The notes under the pieces are model-generated. The model had not been told where the DNA came from. It did not search any database and saw nothing but the letters and a program-made list of their open reading frames with translations. From positions 201,600 through 265,599 of the forward strand of contig CALWHF010000001.1 in the NCBI GenBank assembly GCA_944380305.1: a stretch of DNA of 64,000 bases, written 5' to 3'. Shown here one piece after another: positions 17,749-26,245 of the stretch. Made by a program: the position numbers and the translations under genes. The stretch is from an uncultured Christensenellaceae bacterium (GTDB lineage: Bacteria > Bacillota > Clostridia > Christensenellales > UBA3700). Position 1 is the first letter of the stretch, and each line of letters opens with the position of its first letter.

Positions 17749-18882
17749 TTACTTTATTTTCTTGCCGCACTCGGGGCAGAACTTCGTGCCCGCAGGCACT
17801 TCCTTGCCGCATTCGGGGCACTTCTTGTTGCCGAGACCCGCTCCGCATTCGGGGCAGAACTTCGCATTCTTTCTGACCTCTTTACCGCAGACGGGACAGG
17901 TAATCTTCTCGTCCGTCATCTCCTTGCCGCACTCGGGGCAGAACTTCGCACCCTTCTTCACGGTCGCGCCGCAATGCGGACATCTGACCTTGTTTTCCGC
18001 GGTGACTGCGCCCGCCATGTTCTCGGCAAACATCTTGCCTATGCCGAGACCCGCGCCGAGACCTATGCCCGCGTTCGCCATATTGCCGCTCGCGCCGGGG
18101 TTCTTCGCCGCGTCGCGCATCGCGCCCAGCGTCTCCATCTGTGCGTATCCCTGCATCGCGTCGCCCATTACGCCGACCGACGTGCGCTTATCTATCATCT
18201 TCTCGACCTCTTCGGGCACAGACAGGTTTTCGATATACAGCCCCTTGATCTCTATGCCCATTTTGCCGAAATCGTCCTGCATCTTGGCGAGAGCGATCGC
18301 CGAAATATCGTCGTAATGCGCCGCAAGATCGAGCGCGCTGACGCCCGATTCGGCTATCGAATTTGTCAGCACGCTGACGATTATCTTCTTGAAGTAATTG
18401 TCTACGTCGGATACGCTGAGTCCTCCCGTCGCGCCGAACAGCTCGTTCATCGCGTAGGTCGGCACGCCGATCGCGAACGAATACACGCCGAAACCGCGCA
18501 CGCGTACCATGCCGAAGTCCTTGTCCTTCATCATTACGGGATTGGACGTGCCCCACTTGTTGTCTATAAACTGTCTCGTCGAAACGAAATAGAGGTCACC
18601 CGTATACGGCGTCTCCCACGCGTACTTCCAGTTGTACAACGCGGTCAGTATCGGGATATTCTTTATATCCTCCAGCTCGTACGTTCCCGGACCGAACACG
18701 TCGCACAGCTTGCCTTCTTTTATGAATATCGCCTTCTGCCCTTCGCGAACGACGAGCATCGACTTGCGCATGAATTCCTCTTTGCGCTCGAGCGGAAACT
18801 TCCAGACGATGACGTCTCTGTCTTCCGGCTCCCACTGAATGACCTTGCGGAACTGTCTTTTCAAAAAGCTGCCGAGTCCCAT
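17749..18882 (-). CDS. SPFH-domain protein with C-terminal zinc ribbons (YdjI-like)
   Basis: A 377-residue protein. The N-terminal two thirds resemble the SPFH/virion-core-protein-like domain of Bacillus YdjI (start MGLGSFLKRQFRKVIQWEPE; VVREGQKAIFIKEGKLCDVF). A Gly/Ala-rich linker (about 270-300) leads to four tandem zinc ribbons, each of CPxCG..FCPECG type, down to the C terminus. SPFH proteins form membrane-associated oligomers. Ribbon repeats often mediate protein or nucleic acid contacts. It is transcribed with the YdjG-like gene from a consensus promoter. Confidence 0.75.
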   Translation of the reverse strand: MGLGSFLKRQFRKVIQWEPEDRDVIVWKFPLERKEEFMRKSMLVVREGQKAIFIKEGKLCDVFGPGTYELEDIKNIPILTALYNWKYAWETPYTGDLYFVSTRQFIDNKWGTSNPVMMKDKDFGMVRVRGFGVYSFAIGVPTYAMNELFGATGGLSVSDVDNYFKKIIVSVLTNSIAESGVSALDLAAHYDDISAIALAKMQDDFGKMGIEIKGLYIENLSVPEEVEKMIDKRTSVGVMGDAMQGYAQMETLGAMRDAAKNPGASGNMANAGIGLGAGLGIGKMFAENMAGAVTAENKVRCPHCGATVKKGAKFCPECGKEMTDEKITCPVCGKEVRKNAKFCPECGAGLGNKKCPECGKEVPAGTKFCPECGKKIK

Positions 18883-18934
18883 TTTTGCCTCCTTCGGGCG
18901 TAACGCCCGCCTTATACGTTATATTTATGATTCT

Positions 18935-18963
18935 ATTATATTATCACGCGCGCGCATTGTCAA
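18935..18963 (-). promoter_or_regulatory. Consensus promoter of the SPFH/zinc-ribbon pair
   Basis: Minus strand: perfect -35 TTGACA (18958-18963), 17-bp spacer, perfect -10 TATAAT (18935-18940). The start should be near 18928, giving a leader of about 46 bases. This predicts strong constitutive expression unless repressed. Confidence 0.85.
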
Positions 18964-19011
18964 GGCGGTTTTTCGCGTCATAACCCCGCGCCTTCCGCAA
19001 TATCTAATAAT

Positions 19012-20469
19012 ATGAAGAAGATATTGCCTATATTTCTGACCGCGCTGATACTGTCTCCCCTGCTCGCGTTCGTATCCTGCGAAGACTGCGACGCAGAAAC
19101 GCCCTCCGCGGTTTCGTACGAACTCGCCGTCGCCGTGGACGACGCCGAAAACAAAGTCTCGATAGACCAGACGGTGACCGTTACCAATACGTTTGCCGAA
19201 AAGACAGACGAGCTGGTTTTCGCGTTCTATCCCGACGCTTTCACGCTGAAAACCCCTCCCCCGATCGATTCCGTAATGATGTCACAAGCGTATCCTCACG
19301 GTATAAACGCGGGGAGTTACGCCTTTTTGCAGGCGGGCGGAGACGACGTGAAAAGCGTATCCCTCTGCGCTTCCCCGTGCAAGATCGTCGCAAAACTCTC
19401 CTCTCCGCTCAAACGCGGTCAGACCGCAAAAGTACGCTTTTCCTTCGATCTGATCCTGCCGCTGTGTAACGCGCGTTACGGCTACAACGACTTTTCGATA
19501 AATCTGACCTTCTTTTTCCCTCAGCTATGCCGTTACGACGAAAAGGACGGAGGATTCCTCTTTTACGGATACGAAGAAACGGGCGATCCGTTCGCGTTCG
19601 ACTGCGCGGATTACCGATTGACTCTCGACTGCCCGAACGACTGGCAGGTCGCATGCTCCGCCGACGAGATAACGCGCGATATAGGAAAACGCGTCTACAC
19701 GGGAAGTTCTTTGCGCGATCTCTCCCTCTTTCTGTGTCCCGACGCACAGGTTACGGAAGTCACGGAAGACGGATATACCGTCTGCATACTTCACGACGGC
19801 ACGCGCGCGCAGGTAGCGGAATACGCCGCAAACGCTTTTTCCCTGTTTTCGGACAGTTTTTGCGAACTGCCTGCGAAACGCCAATATCTCGTGTTCACTC
19901 CGTTTATGACTGCGGGCGCGGAATACTGCAACGTCGCCGTACTCTCCGACGCGCTGTCTTTCGCGGATACCGAAAAGACGGTCGTCCACGAGATCGCGCA
20001 TCAATGGTGGTACTCGCTCGTCGGCAGCGATCAGGTGTCCGCGCCGTGGCAGGACGAAGCCCTCGCGCAATGGTCCACTCTGCTGTATTTCGAAAAAAGA
20101 GGAATGAAAAGCTATGCCGACGCCCTGAAAAAAAGCTGGCAGGACTGCTGCGACGATTACGTCGAAAACATGCGCTCTCTCGGAGAGATACCCTCTCTCG
20201 ACGTATTCAGGAGCACGACGGATTACCGCGACCCGACCGACTACTTTGCAACCGTCTACTGCAAAGCCGCTCTCGCGACGGATCTCGCCGCGGACAGCAT
20301 TACTCATGACGGTTTCTGCAAGGCTCTTTCTTTTTACGCGAAAAAACATTTTTTATCCTTCGCGGACGAAAACGCGCTTTTTTCCTCGCTTGACGATTAC
20401 GAGCAAGGCGCGGGAAACCTGCTGAAAAGCGCGCTGTCGGTCTCTCCTTACCGCGCCGACTCGGAATAA
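19012..20469 (+). CDS. Secreted M1-family-like zinc metallopeptidase
   Basis: A 485-residue protein with an N-terminal signal sequence (LPIFLTALILSPLLAFVSC) ending at a Cys, so it may be a lipoprotein although the lipobox is imperfect. The gluzincin site is complete: H326-E-I-A-H330, 18 residues, then E349. The upstream substrate motif is GAEYC rather than the GAMEN of classic aminopeptidases, and the third ligand lies in DEALAQW instead of NEGFA. The N-terminal beta domain (25-230) fits the M1 fold. No Shine-Dalgarno site is visible before the ATG. It probably trims peptides at the cell surface. Confidence 0.8.
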   Translation: MKKILPIFLTALILSPLLAFVSCEDCDAETPSAVSYELAVAVDDAENKVSIDQTVTVTNTFAEKTDELVFAFYPDAFTLKTPPPIDSVMMSQAYPHGINAGSYAFLQAGGDDVKSVSLCASPCKIVAKLSSPLKRGQTAKVRFSFDLILPLCNARYGYNDFSINLTFFFPQLCRYDEKDGGFLFYGYEETGDPFAFDCADYRLTLDCPNDWQVACSADEITRDIGKRVYTGSSLRDLSLFLCPDAQVTEVTEDGYTVCILHDGTRAQVAEYAANAFSLFSDSFCELPAKRQYLVFTPFMTAGAEYCNVAVLSDALSFADTEKTVVHEIAHQWWYSLVGSDQVSAPWQDEALAQWSTLLYFEKRGMKSYADALKKSWQDCCDDYVENMRSLGEIPSLDVFRSTTDYRDPTDYFATVYCKAALATDLAADSITHDGFCKALSFYAKKHFLSFADENALFSSLDDYEQGAGNLLKSALSVSPYRADSE

Positions 20470-20550
20470 GGTAAATTTTTACAGCCGACTCCCGAATATA
20501 TCCTGCCAAGGGTAACACAATACAAGTAGCCTAAAAAGGAGGTTAAAGTC

Positions 20551-20667
20551 ATGAAGAAAGCTAAGCAGAACAAGCAGCAGGCTAACCGCGCCGACAACGC
20601 AAAGAATTGCGGCAAGGCGTGCGGCGGCAAGTGTTGCCACGAAAGCGGACAGTATCAGAACGACTGA
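20551..20667 (+). CDS. Small Cys-rich peptide (38 residues)
   Basis: An ATG preceded by a strong AAGGAGGTTAAAGTC ribosome binding site opens a 38-codon frame. The protein has a Lys/Gln/Asn-rich N-terminal half (MKKAKQNKQQANRADNAKN) and a Cys/Gly-rich C-terminal half (NCGKACGGKCCHESGQ) with four Cys and one His. The spacing could bind a metal ion or form disulfides. It lies 81 bases after the metallopeptidase stop on the same strand. I do not recognise a named family. The near-ideal ribosome binding site is the main support. Confidence 0.7.
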   Translation: MKKAKQNKQQANRADNAKNCGKACGGKCCHESGQYQND

Positions 20668-21109
20668 CGCTGACTTTGAGGCGTAAAAAGTCGGAAAACG
20701 CATCCGACACGCCGCGGAAAGACGTATTTGTCCCGTTTTCGGAGCGCGATTTGCGACATAACGAAACTTTATGGACAAAAACGGAGACCGTTTTACGGTC
20801 ACGTTAAAACATCCGCGGTAAAAAGAGAAAGAGAGGTATCCGATTTCGGATACCTCCCTTCCTATATTATATGATAAGGGGGAAAATTATGAGCTCTTTT
20901 ATTTACAGTTTGCATTTTATCACCGACTTAAAATTTTGTCAACAGTTTTTTCAAACTTTTTCAAAAATTTTTTTACCGCCCGCAAAATGCTCCGTTTCGC
21001 ACCCGTTTTATTAAAATAGTATTAAAAATATGCACATTTTAAGACGGTTGAGACACATTTTCGCGCATTTTGCGGAATATCGCGACGACACGGGACACGC
21101 GGCGTCGCT
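20668..21109. other. Intergenic region with a terminator-like palindrome
   Basis: 442 bases with no gene I can support. It holds the hairpin at 20833-20856, and then a long AT-rich tract (20880-21040) with several A and T runs. The region separates convergent transcription units: the Cys-rich peptide on plus and the aminotransferase on minus. Confidence 0.6.
20833..20856. terminator. Probable bidirectional terminator hairpin
   Basis: A perfect 10-bp stem (GAGGTATCCG with CGGATACCTC) around a 4-base loop. Minus-strand readers meet TCTTTCTCTTTT after it and plus-strand readers meet CCTTCCTATATT, so it suits leftward transcripts better. It sits between convergent genes. Confidence 0.65.
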
Positions 21110-22297
21110 TTACAGCACGCCTTTCTTCCTGAGGAACTTTTCTATCCTGTCGGTCGCCCTCTTCAGATCCTCGAGAGAATACGCGTAGCTTATGCGGATA
21201 AAGTCTTTGCCCGAATCGCCGAAAGCCCCTCCCGGCACGACGGCGACTTTCTGATCGTTGAGAAGTTCCTCCGCAAACTGTTCTCCGTCCAGTCCCGTCA
21301 CCGATACGCACGGGAAGACGTAAAACGCTCCCTTCGGCTCGAAACAGGTCAGTTTCATCTCGTTGAGACGCTTGACCAGGAATCTTCTCCTTATATCGTA
21401 CTGGCTCCTCATCTCCTCGACCGCCGCGAAGTTGTCCTCGAACGCGGTATTGAGTGCCCTGAGTGCTGCGTACTGTGCCGCTGTGGGCGCGCACATGATT
21501 ATATACTGATGTATCTTGAGCATCTGCCTGGCGAGTTCTCTCGGCGCGCAGAAATAGCCCAGTCTCCAGCCCGTCATCGCGAACGCCTTGCTGAAACCGT
21601 TTATCAGCACGGTGCGTTCTCTCATACCGTCCAGCGACGCTATCGAGACGTGGCGCAGTCCGCCGTAGGTCAGCTCGGCGTATATCTCGTCGGATATTAC
21701 GATCACGTCGTGTTTTTTGACGACTTCGGCTATCTTTTCGAGTTGCGGCTTCGTCATTATCGCGCCCGTCGGGTTGTTCGGGAAAGGAAGTATGACCGCT
21801 TTCGTCCTCGGTGTGATCACCGACTCGAGCGACTCTGCGGTCAGGATGAAGTTGTCCTCCGCCCTGCAAGGCGCGGTCACGGGAACGGCGTCGCACAGCG
21901 CGACCCCGGGAGCGTACGAAACGTAGGACGGCTCAGGGATTATCACTTCGTCGCCCGCATTGACCAGCGTGCGCACAGCAAGATATATCGCCTCGCTCGC
22001 ACCCACCGTCATCACTATCTCGTCCTTGGGATCGTAACCGACGCCGAATTGCAGGTCGATATATTTCGAGACCGCCTCGCGCAGTTGCATGAGCCCGCTG
22101 TTGGACGTATACTGCGTGATTCCCTTTCTTATGCTCTGAACGGCGGCCTCTCTCGCCTCCCACGGGGTAACGAAGTCCGGCTCGCCGACGCCGAGCGAGA
22201 TCACGTCTTTATACATTGCCGCGACGTCGAAAAACTTTCTAATGCCCGAAGGCCTGATGTTCTTTACGACGTCGCCTATGTGTTTGTCGTAATTCAT
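21110..22297 (-). CDS. PLP-dependent aminotransferase, class I/II (AlaT-like)
   Basis: A 395-residue fold-type I aminotransferase. The PLP lysine lies in INGFSKAFAMTGWRLGY, with PNNPTG and ISDEIYAELTYGG upstream and an Arg in FIRISYA for the substrate carboxylate. Its start overlaps the Lrp-type regulator by 4 bases (ATGA). The same pair in Bacillus subtilis is alaR-alaT, an alanine transaminase and its activator, so alanine/glutamate transamination is the best guess. Aspartate or aromatic substrates are possible. Confidence 0.85.
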   Translation of the reverse strand: MNYDKHIGDVVKNIRPSGIRKFFDVAAMYKDVISLGVGEPDFVTPWEAREAAVQSIRKGITQYTSNSGLMQLREAVSKYIDLQFGVGYDPKDEIVMTVGASEAIYLAVRTLVNAGDEVIIPEPSYVSYAPGVALCDAVPVTAPCRAEDNFILTAESLESVITPRTKAVILPFPNNPTGAIMTKPQLEKIAEVVKKHDVIVISDEIYAELTYGGLRHVSIASLDGMRERTVLINGFSKAFAMTGWRLGYFCAPRELARQMLKIHQYIIMCAPTAAQYAALRALNTAFEDNFAAVEEMRSQYDIRRRFLVKRLNEMKLTCFEPKGAFYVFPCVSVTGLDGEQFAEELLNDQKVAVVPGGAFGDSGKDFIRISYAYSLEDLKRATDRIEKFLRKKGVL

Positions 22298-22782
22298 ACT
22301 ATCTCTTCTCTCTTTATCCCGTCTCTTTTTTCGAGGATGACGCCCTCAGCCTTGTATTTTTTCAGAATGAAATGCGTAGCCGTCGAAATGACGTCCTTGA
22401 GCACCGAAAGCCTCTCGGTCACGAAACGTGAGACCTCTCTGAGGTTTTTGCCCTCGACTATCACGGTCAGATCGTAGCTGCCGCTCATCAGATAGACGTC
22501 TTTTACCTCTTCGAACTTGTAGATGTCGCGCGCTATCGCGTCGAAACCATCGCGCATCTGCGGCGTGACCTTGACTTCGATCAGCGCGGTGACCGCATCG
22601 GAATCGAGTTTTTCGGTGTTGCATAGCACGGTATACTTGGCTATCACGCCGTCGTCTTCCATCGCGGCGATCCTGCCCTTTACGTCTTCTTCGTCGAGAC
22701 CGCTCATCGCGGCGATCTGAGCCGTAGTGAAACGGCTGTCCTCGCGCAGTATCGCGATAATCTGTTTGTCTTTCTTATCCAT
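22294..22782 (-). CDS. Lrp/AsnC family transcriptional regulator (AlaR-like)
   Basis: A 162-residue protein. The N-terminal winged helix-turn-helix (about 5-55: IIAILREDSRFTTAQIAAMS) precedes a RAM ligand-binding domain (about 65-150, including DVYLMSGSYDLTVIVEG). Lrp-type proteins bind DNA as multimers and sense amino acids. The coupling to the aminotransferase suggests local control by alanine or a related amino acid. It lies 10 bases after the ABC-F gene, so it is probably cotranscribed with it. Confidence 0.88.
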   Translation of the reverse strand: MDKKDKQIIAILREDSRFTTAQIAAMSGLDEEDVKGRIAAMEDDGVIAKYTVLCNTEKLDSDAVTALIEVKVTPQMRDGFDAIARDIYKFEEVKDVYLMSGSYDLTVIVEGKNLREVSRFVTERLSVLKDVISTATHFILKKYKAEGVILEKRDGIKREEIV

Positions 22783-22792
22783 GATTCACCTC

Positions 22793-24364
22793 TCAGATAG
22801 TTTCAAGATATTCTTCGTAAGTAGTCAGCTTGTCGAAAGTCTTTGTTCCGTTGATCTCTATTATCCTGTTCGCGACCGTCTGCATAAGCTCCTGATCGTG
22901 GGTCGCGAAAAGCGAGCAACCCTTGTAATTTATCATGCCCTTGTTCAGCGCGGTGATCGCCTCGAGATCGAGGTGGTTGGTAGGCTCGTCGAGTATCAGC
23001 ACGTTGCCGCCTATCAGCATTGCGCGCGCGAGCATGCAGCGCACCTTTTCTCCTCCGCTGAGCACTTTCGCGCTCTTCTTCACTTCGTCTCCAGAGAACA
23101 GCATCCTGCCCAGCCAGCTTCTCAGATAGCTCTCGGTATGATCTTTGGAGAACCTGTTTATCCATTCGACCAGATTCATGTTGCAACCGTCGAAAAAGTC
23201 GTCGAAGTTCTGCGGAACGTAGCTGAGTCTTACCGTCTTGCCCCACTCGAATTTGCCCGCGTCGGGTTCCTCTATGCCGTTGAGTATGTCAAAAAGCATC
23301 GACACCGAGGTGGATTTATCTGACAGAAACGCTATTTTTTCGCCCTTCTGCACGGTAAAAGTCACGTTCTCGAAAAAGCCCTTTTTGGTCAGTCCTTCGA
23401 CTTTGAGTATCTCTTTTCCCAGATCCTGATCCATCTCGAAATTGATATACGGATACTTTCTCATCGACGGCTTGATGTCCTCGAGCGTCAGCTTTTCAAG
23501 CTCTTTCTTTCTCGAAGTAGCCTGTCTCGATTTGGATGCGTTCGCCGAGAAACGCGCAATGAATTCCTGCAATTCCTTCGCTCTCGCTTCTGCCTTCTTG
23601 TTCGCTTCTTTCGCCTGTCTCGCGAGCAGCTGGTTGGTCTCGTACCAGAAGTCGTAGTTGCCGACGTACATGTTTATCTGACCGTAGTCCACGTCGCATA
23701 TATGCGTGCAGACCTTGTTCAGGAAATGGCGGTTGTGCGAAACGATGATGAGCGTGTTCTTGAAATCCATAAGGAATTTTTCAAGCCACATTATGCTCTT
23801 TGCGTCGAGATTGTTGGTCGGCTCGTCGAGTATCAGTATGTCGGGATTGCCGAAAAGAGCCTGTGCAAGCAGTATCTTGACTTTCTGTTTGCCGTCGAGC
23901 TCGCTCATCAGCTTGTCGTGATACTCTTCGCCGAATTTGAGTTCGTTGAGCAGAGACGCCGCTTCGCTCTCCGCTTCCCAGCCGCCCAGCTCCGCAAATT
24001 CGTTTTCCAGCTCCGACGCCCTTATGCCGTCTTCTTCGGAAAAATCCTCTTTGCAATACAATGCGTCCTTCTCGTCCATTATGTCTACGAGACGCTTATG
24101 CCCGAGAAGTACCGTGCGCATCACGGTGCAGTCGTCAAAATCGTTCTGGTTCTGATGCAGAACGCTGATACGCTGCCCTTTGCCTATCGACACCGTACCC
24201 CTCGTGGGCTCGAGTTCTCCCGAAAGTATCTTGAGAAAAGTCGACTTTCCCGCTCCGTTCGCGCCTATCACGCCGTAGCAGTTCCCGTCGGTGAACTTGA
24301 GGTTGACGTCCTCGAACAGCTTTCTGCCGCCGAACTGCAAAAACAAATCGTTTACCTGTATCAT
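22793..24364 (-). CDS. ABC-F family ATPase (YbiT/YkpA type)
   Basis: A 523-residue cytoplasmic protein with two nucleotide-binding domains and no membrane segments. Domain 1 has an intact P-loop (GANGAGKST, about 34-42) and LDEPTNNLD, but a weak signature (ELDGKQKVK). Domain 2 has LSGGEKVR and LDEPTNHLD but a degenerate P-loop (FLSDKSTSVS), as I recall for the YkpA branch. The linker (about 235-300) is helical and charged. ABC-F proteins act on the ribosome E site. The C-terminal YEEYLETI end is typical. Confidence 0.88.
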   Translation of the reverse strand: MIQVNDLFLQFGGRKLFEDVNLKFTDGNCYGVIGANGAGKSTFLKILSGELEPTRGTVSIGKGQRISVLHQNQNDFDDCTVMRTVLLGHKRLVDIMDEKDALYCKEDFSEEDGIRASELENEFAELGGWEAESEAASLLNELKFGEEYHDKLMSELDGKQKVKILLAQALFGNPDILILDEPTNNLDAKSIMWLEKFLMDFKNTLIIVSHNRHFLNKVCTHICDVDYGQINMYVGNYDFWYETNQLLARQAKEANKKAEARAKELQEFIARFSANASKSRQATSRKKELEKLTLEDIKPSMRKYPYINFEMDQDLGKEILKVEGLTKKGFFENVTFTVQKGEKIAFLSDKSTSVSMLFDILNGIEEPDAGKFEWGKTVRLSYVPQNFDDFFDGCNMNLVEWINRFSKDHTESYLRSWLGRMLFSGDEVKKSAKVLSGGEKVRCMLARAMLIGGNVLILDEPTNHLDLEAITALNKGMINYKGCSLFATHDQELMQTVANRIIEINGTKTFDKLTTYEEYLETI

Positions 24365-24373
24365 TTTTACTCC

Positions 24374-24883
24374 TTAAGAAAGGTTGTTATCGTTTTCTAT
24401 CATGCTGCCGAGTCTGAACACGGCTTTCTTATATGTCAGCGAGCTGACTTTCATGCTCCTGGGCACGCAAAACGCCACTTTCACGTCCTTCGTCTCCCCC
24501 GCTGCCACCTCGGTCTTTCCCGTCGTCACCGTCCCCGCGGAAGGCAGCGTCACGGTCATGGCAGACACGTCGTCCAGCCTGAAATCGTCGGTATTCATAG
24601 TAAAGTCCTTTTCAGCCTCGATCTTCACCGTGATCACGGCGTAGACCGTCTCTGTCGTTGCCATTCTCTCGATATAGACGTCTGTCACCGTCACCGTCGC
24701 CTTTCCGACGTCGTACGGCTGACCTATATCCAGATATTCTCTCTCGCTGCAGCTCCTGACCGCGAACATAGTGATCAATACTGCCGCTATCACCGCGACC
24801 GTCAGTATCACGAGTCCCGCGAAACGTATCCGCTTTTCTCTCTTGCCGTCGCGATCCGCGGTCTTGGTCTTTTCAGCTTTCAT
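24374..24883 (-). CDS. Membrane-anchored DUF4352-like protein
   Basis: A 169-residue protein: a charged cytoplasmic N terminus, one membrane segment (about 21-43, FAGLVILTVAVIAAVLITMFA), and an extracellular beta-sandwich domain starting near DIGQPYDVGKATVTVTDVYI. The pattern of a conserved strand set with a VAAGETKDVKVAF turn fits the telokin-like DUF4352 group. Function is unknown. It overlaps the mtaD end by 11 bases and precedes the ABC-F gene by 9. Confidence 0.65.
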   Translation of the reverse strand: MKAEKTKTADRDGKREKRIRFAGLVILTVAVIAAVLITMFAVRSCSEREYLDIGQPYDVGKATVTVTDVYIERMATTETVYAVITVKIEAEKDFTMNTDDFRLDDVSAMTVTLPSAGTVTTGKTEVAAGETKDVKVAFCVPRSMKVSSLTYKKAVFRLGSMIENDNNLS

Positions 24884-26147
24884 CGAGTATCCTCTTCGCG
24901 GCGGAATTGCATTTTTCGAGAAGCGCGACGTAGTCCTCGCCGTAGAGGTACTCGCCTTTCTCGTATACCACTTTGCCGCCCGCTATCGTCATAATCACGT
25001 TGCGTTTGCCGCCCGCATAGACCAGGTTGTCCCTGACGTCGCCCAGCGTCTGCATTTCGGGCGCGCTCATATCTATCACCGCCATGTCGGCGAGTGCACC
25101 GACGTAAAGTCCGTCCGCCTTTTCGACACCGCATATCTTTCCGTCCGTCGCGCTGTCGAAAAGTTTTTTCGCGCTCAACGCTGCGGCGTCTCCCGAAAGG
25201 TATTTCTGAAGTACAGTCGCGAGATAAGTCTCTCGGAACATGTCGAGCGCGTTGTTGCTCGCCGCGCCGTCCGTGCCTATGCCCAGACTTACGCCCGCGT
25301 CGAGCAGTTTCCCGATCGGGGCTATCCCGCTCGCCAGCTTAAGGTTGCTGCACGGACAAGTGACCGCAGACACGTTGAGCTTTTTCATTATCTTTATGTC
25401 TTCCTCGTCGACGTGCACGCAATGGAATCCCGTACCGCCGAGATCGAATATCCCCTTTTCCGCAAGAAGTCGCACGGGCGAAACGCCGTGTTCGTTTCTG
25501 CACGACTCCACCTCTTCGGCAGTCTCGGAAAGATGCGTGAGTACGGGCAGCGAAAACTCTTTAGACAGATCGCTCACCGCCCTCAACGTCTCGTCGCCGC
25601 AGGTATACTGCGCGTGCATCGCGAGAGCGTATTTTACTCTGGGCAGCTTGTCGGTCTTAGATTTCAGCTCGACCGCTCTCTTTGTTATCTTATCGTAGTT
25701 CCCGTCAAAATCGAATATACCGCTGCCGATATACGCGCCGAATCCCGTATCCGCAAAAGCGGACGCGACCGCCTCGGTATGCCCGTACATTTCGCAGCAG
25801 TACGTCGTGCCGCCCGCATAGTATTCCGCCACCGCAAGCCTTGTGAAATAATAGCAATCCTCGTCTGTCAGCCTGCCTTCAGCGGGAAACACCTGCTTGT
25901 ACAACCAGTCCTTGAGAGGCATATCCTCCGCGCGCGAACGTAGAAAGGTCATCGGTGAATGCGTATGCGAGTTCTTGAACGACGGGATCATCAGATTGCC
26001 TTTGAGATCTATCTCTCTGTCCCAGTCCTGCCAGTCTAGCGTAGAGACGGGAGACAGGTACGATATTCTGTCCCCGTCCGTGCGGAGCTCACCTTCGATC
26101 ACTCCGTTTTTTGTGAGTATCCTCGCGTTGTATATTCTGAGTTTCAT
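24873..26147 (-). CDS. mtaD: 5'-methylthioadenosine/S-adenosylhomocysteine deaminase
   Basis: An amidohydrolase that deaminates SAH and MTA to the inosyl forms, feeding purine salvage after methylation reactions. I chose the ATG giving 424 residues (MKLRIYNARILTKNGVIEG) behind a GGAGG site. Metal and catalytic motifs are visible: SHTHSP, AMHAQYTCG, LPVLTHLSE and GIGTDGAASNN. It follows the purine nucleoside phosphorylase gene with a 98-base gap that holds a long hairpin. Confidence 0.88.
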   Translation of the reverse strand: MKLRIYNARILTKNGVIEGELRTDGDRISYLSPVSTLDWQDWDREIDLKGNLMIPSFKNSHTHSPMTFLRSRAEDMPLKDWLYKQVFPAEGRLTDEDCYYFTRLAVAEYYAGGTTYCCEMYGHTEAVASAFADTGFGAYIGSGIFDFDGNYDKITKRAVELKSKTDKLPRVKYALAMHAQYTCGDETLRAVSDLSKEFSLPVLTHLSETAEEVESCRNEHGVSPVRLLAEKGIFDLGGTGFHCVHVDEEDIKIMKKLNVSAVTCPCSNLKLASGIAPIGKLLDAGVSLGIGTDGAASNNALDMFRETYLATVLQKYLSGDAAALSAKKLFDSATDGKICGVEKADGLYVGALADMAVIDMSAPEMQTLGDVRDNLVYAGGKRNVIMTIAGGKVVYEKGEYLYGEDYVALLEKCNSAAKRILDES

Positions 26148-26174
26148 GCTCCTCCGACCCGCGAAAACGCGTAC

Positions 26175-26202
26175 TCCGACGGCGGAAAATACCGCTGTCG
26201 GA
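26175..26202. repeat. Intergenic palindrome sharing an arm with 61934-61960
   Basis: TCCGACGGCGG pairs with CCGCTGTCGGA around a short loop: an 11-bp stem with one G-U when transcribed. No T run follows on either strand, so it is not a standard terminator. The left arm TCCGACGGCGGA is identical to the arm of the hairpin at 61934-61960, which suggests a small dispersed palindrome or a shared mRNA-stabilising element. Confidence 0.5.
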
Positions 26203-26245
26203 ATTGATTGTTGCAAAATTTTCCTACCCGTGTGCGTAATGCCCT

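Noticed and set aside
17760..18000. Repeated DNA resembling direct repeats
   Set aside because: The repetition comes from tandem zinc-ribbon codons (CPECG) in the SPFH protein gene; spacing and sequence vary with the codons and no CRISPR features exist.
20786..20800. A small inverted repeat GACCG-TTTTA-CGGTC
   Set aside because: Five base pairs without a T run is too weak to call a terminator, and similar repeats are expected by chance.
20479..20802. A 107-codon minus-strand frame with a hydrophobic stretch
   Set aside because: It is antisense to the Cys-rich peptide gene, which has an ideal ribosome binding site; the minus frame has none, and hydrophobicity can come from the complementary Lys/Gln codons.
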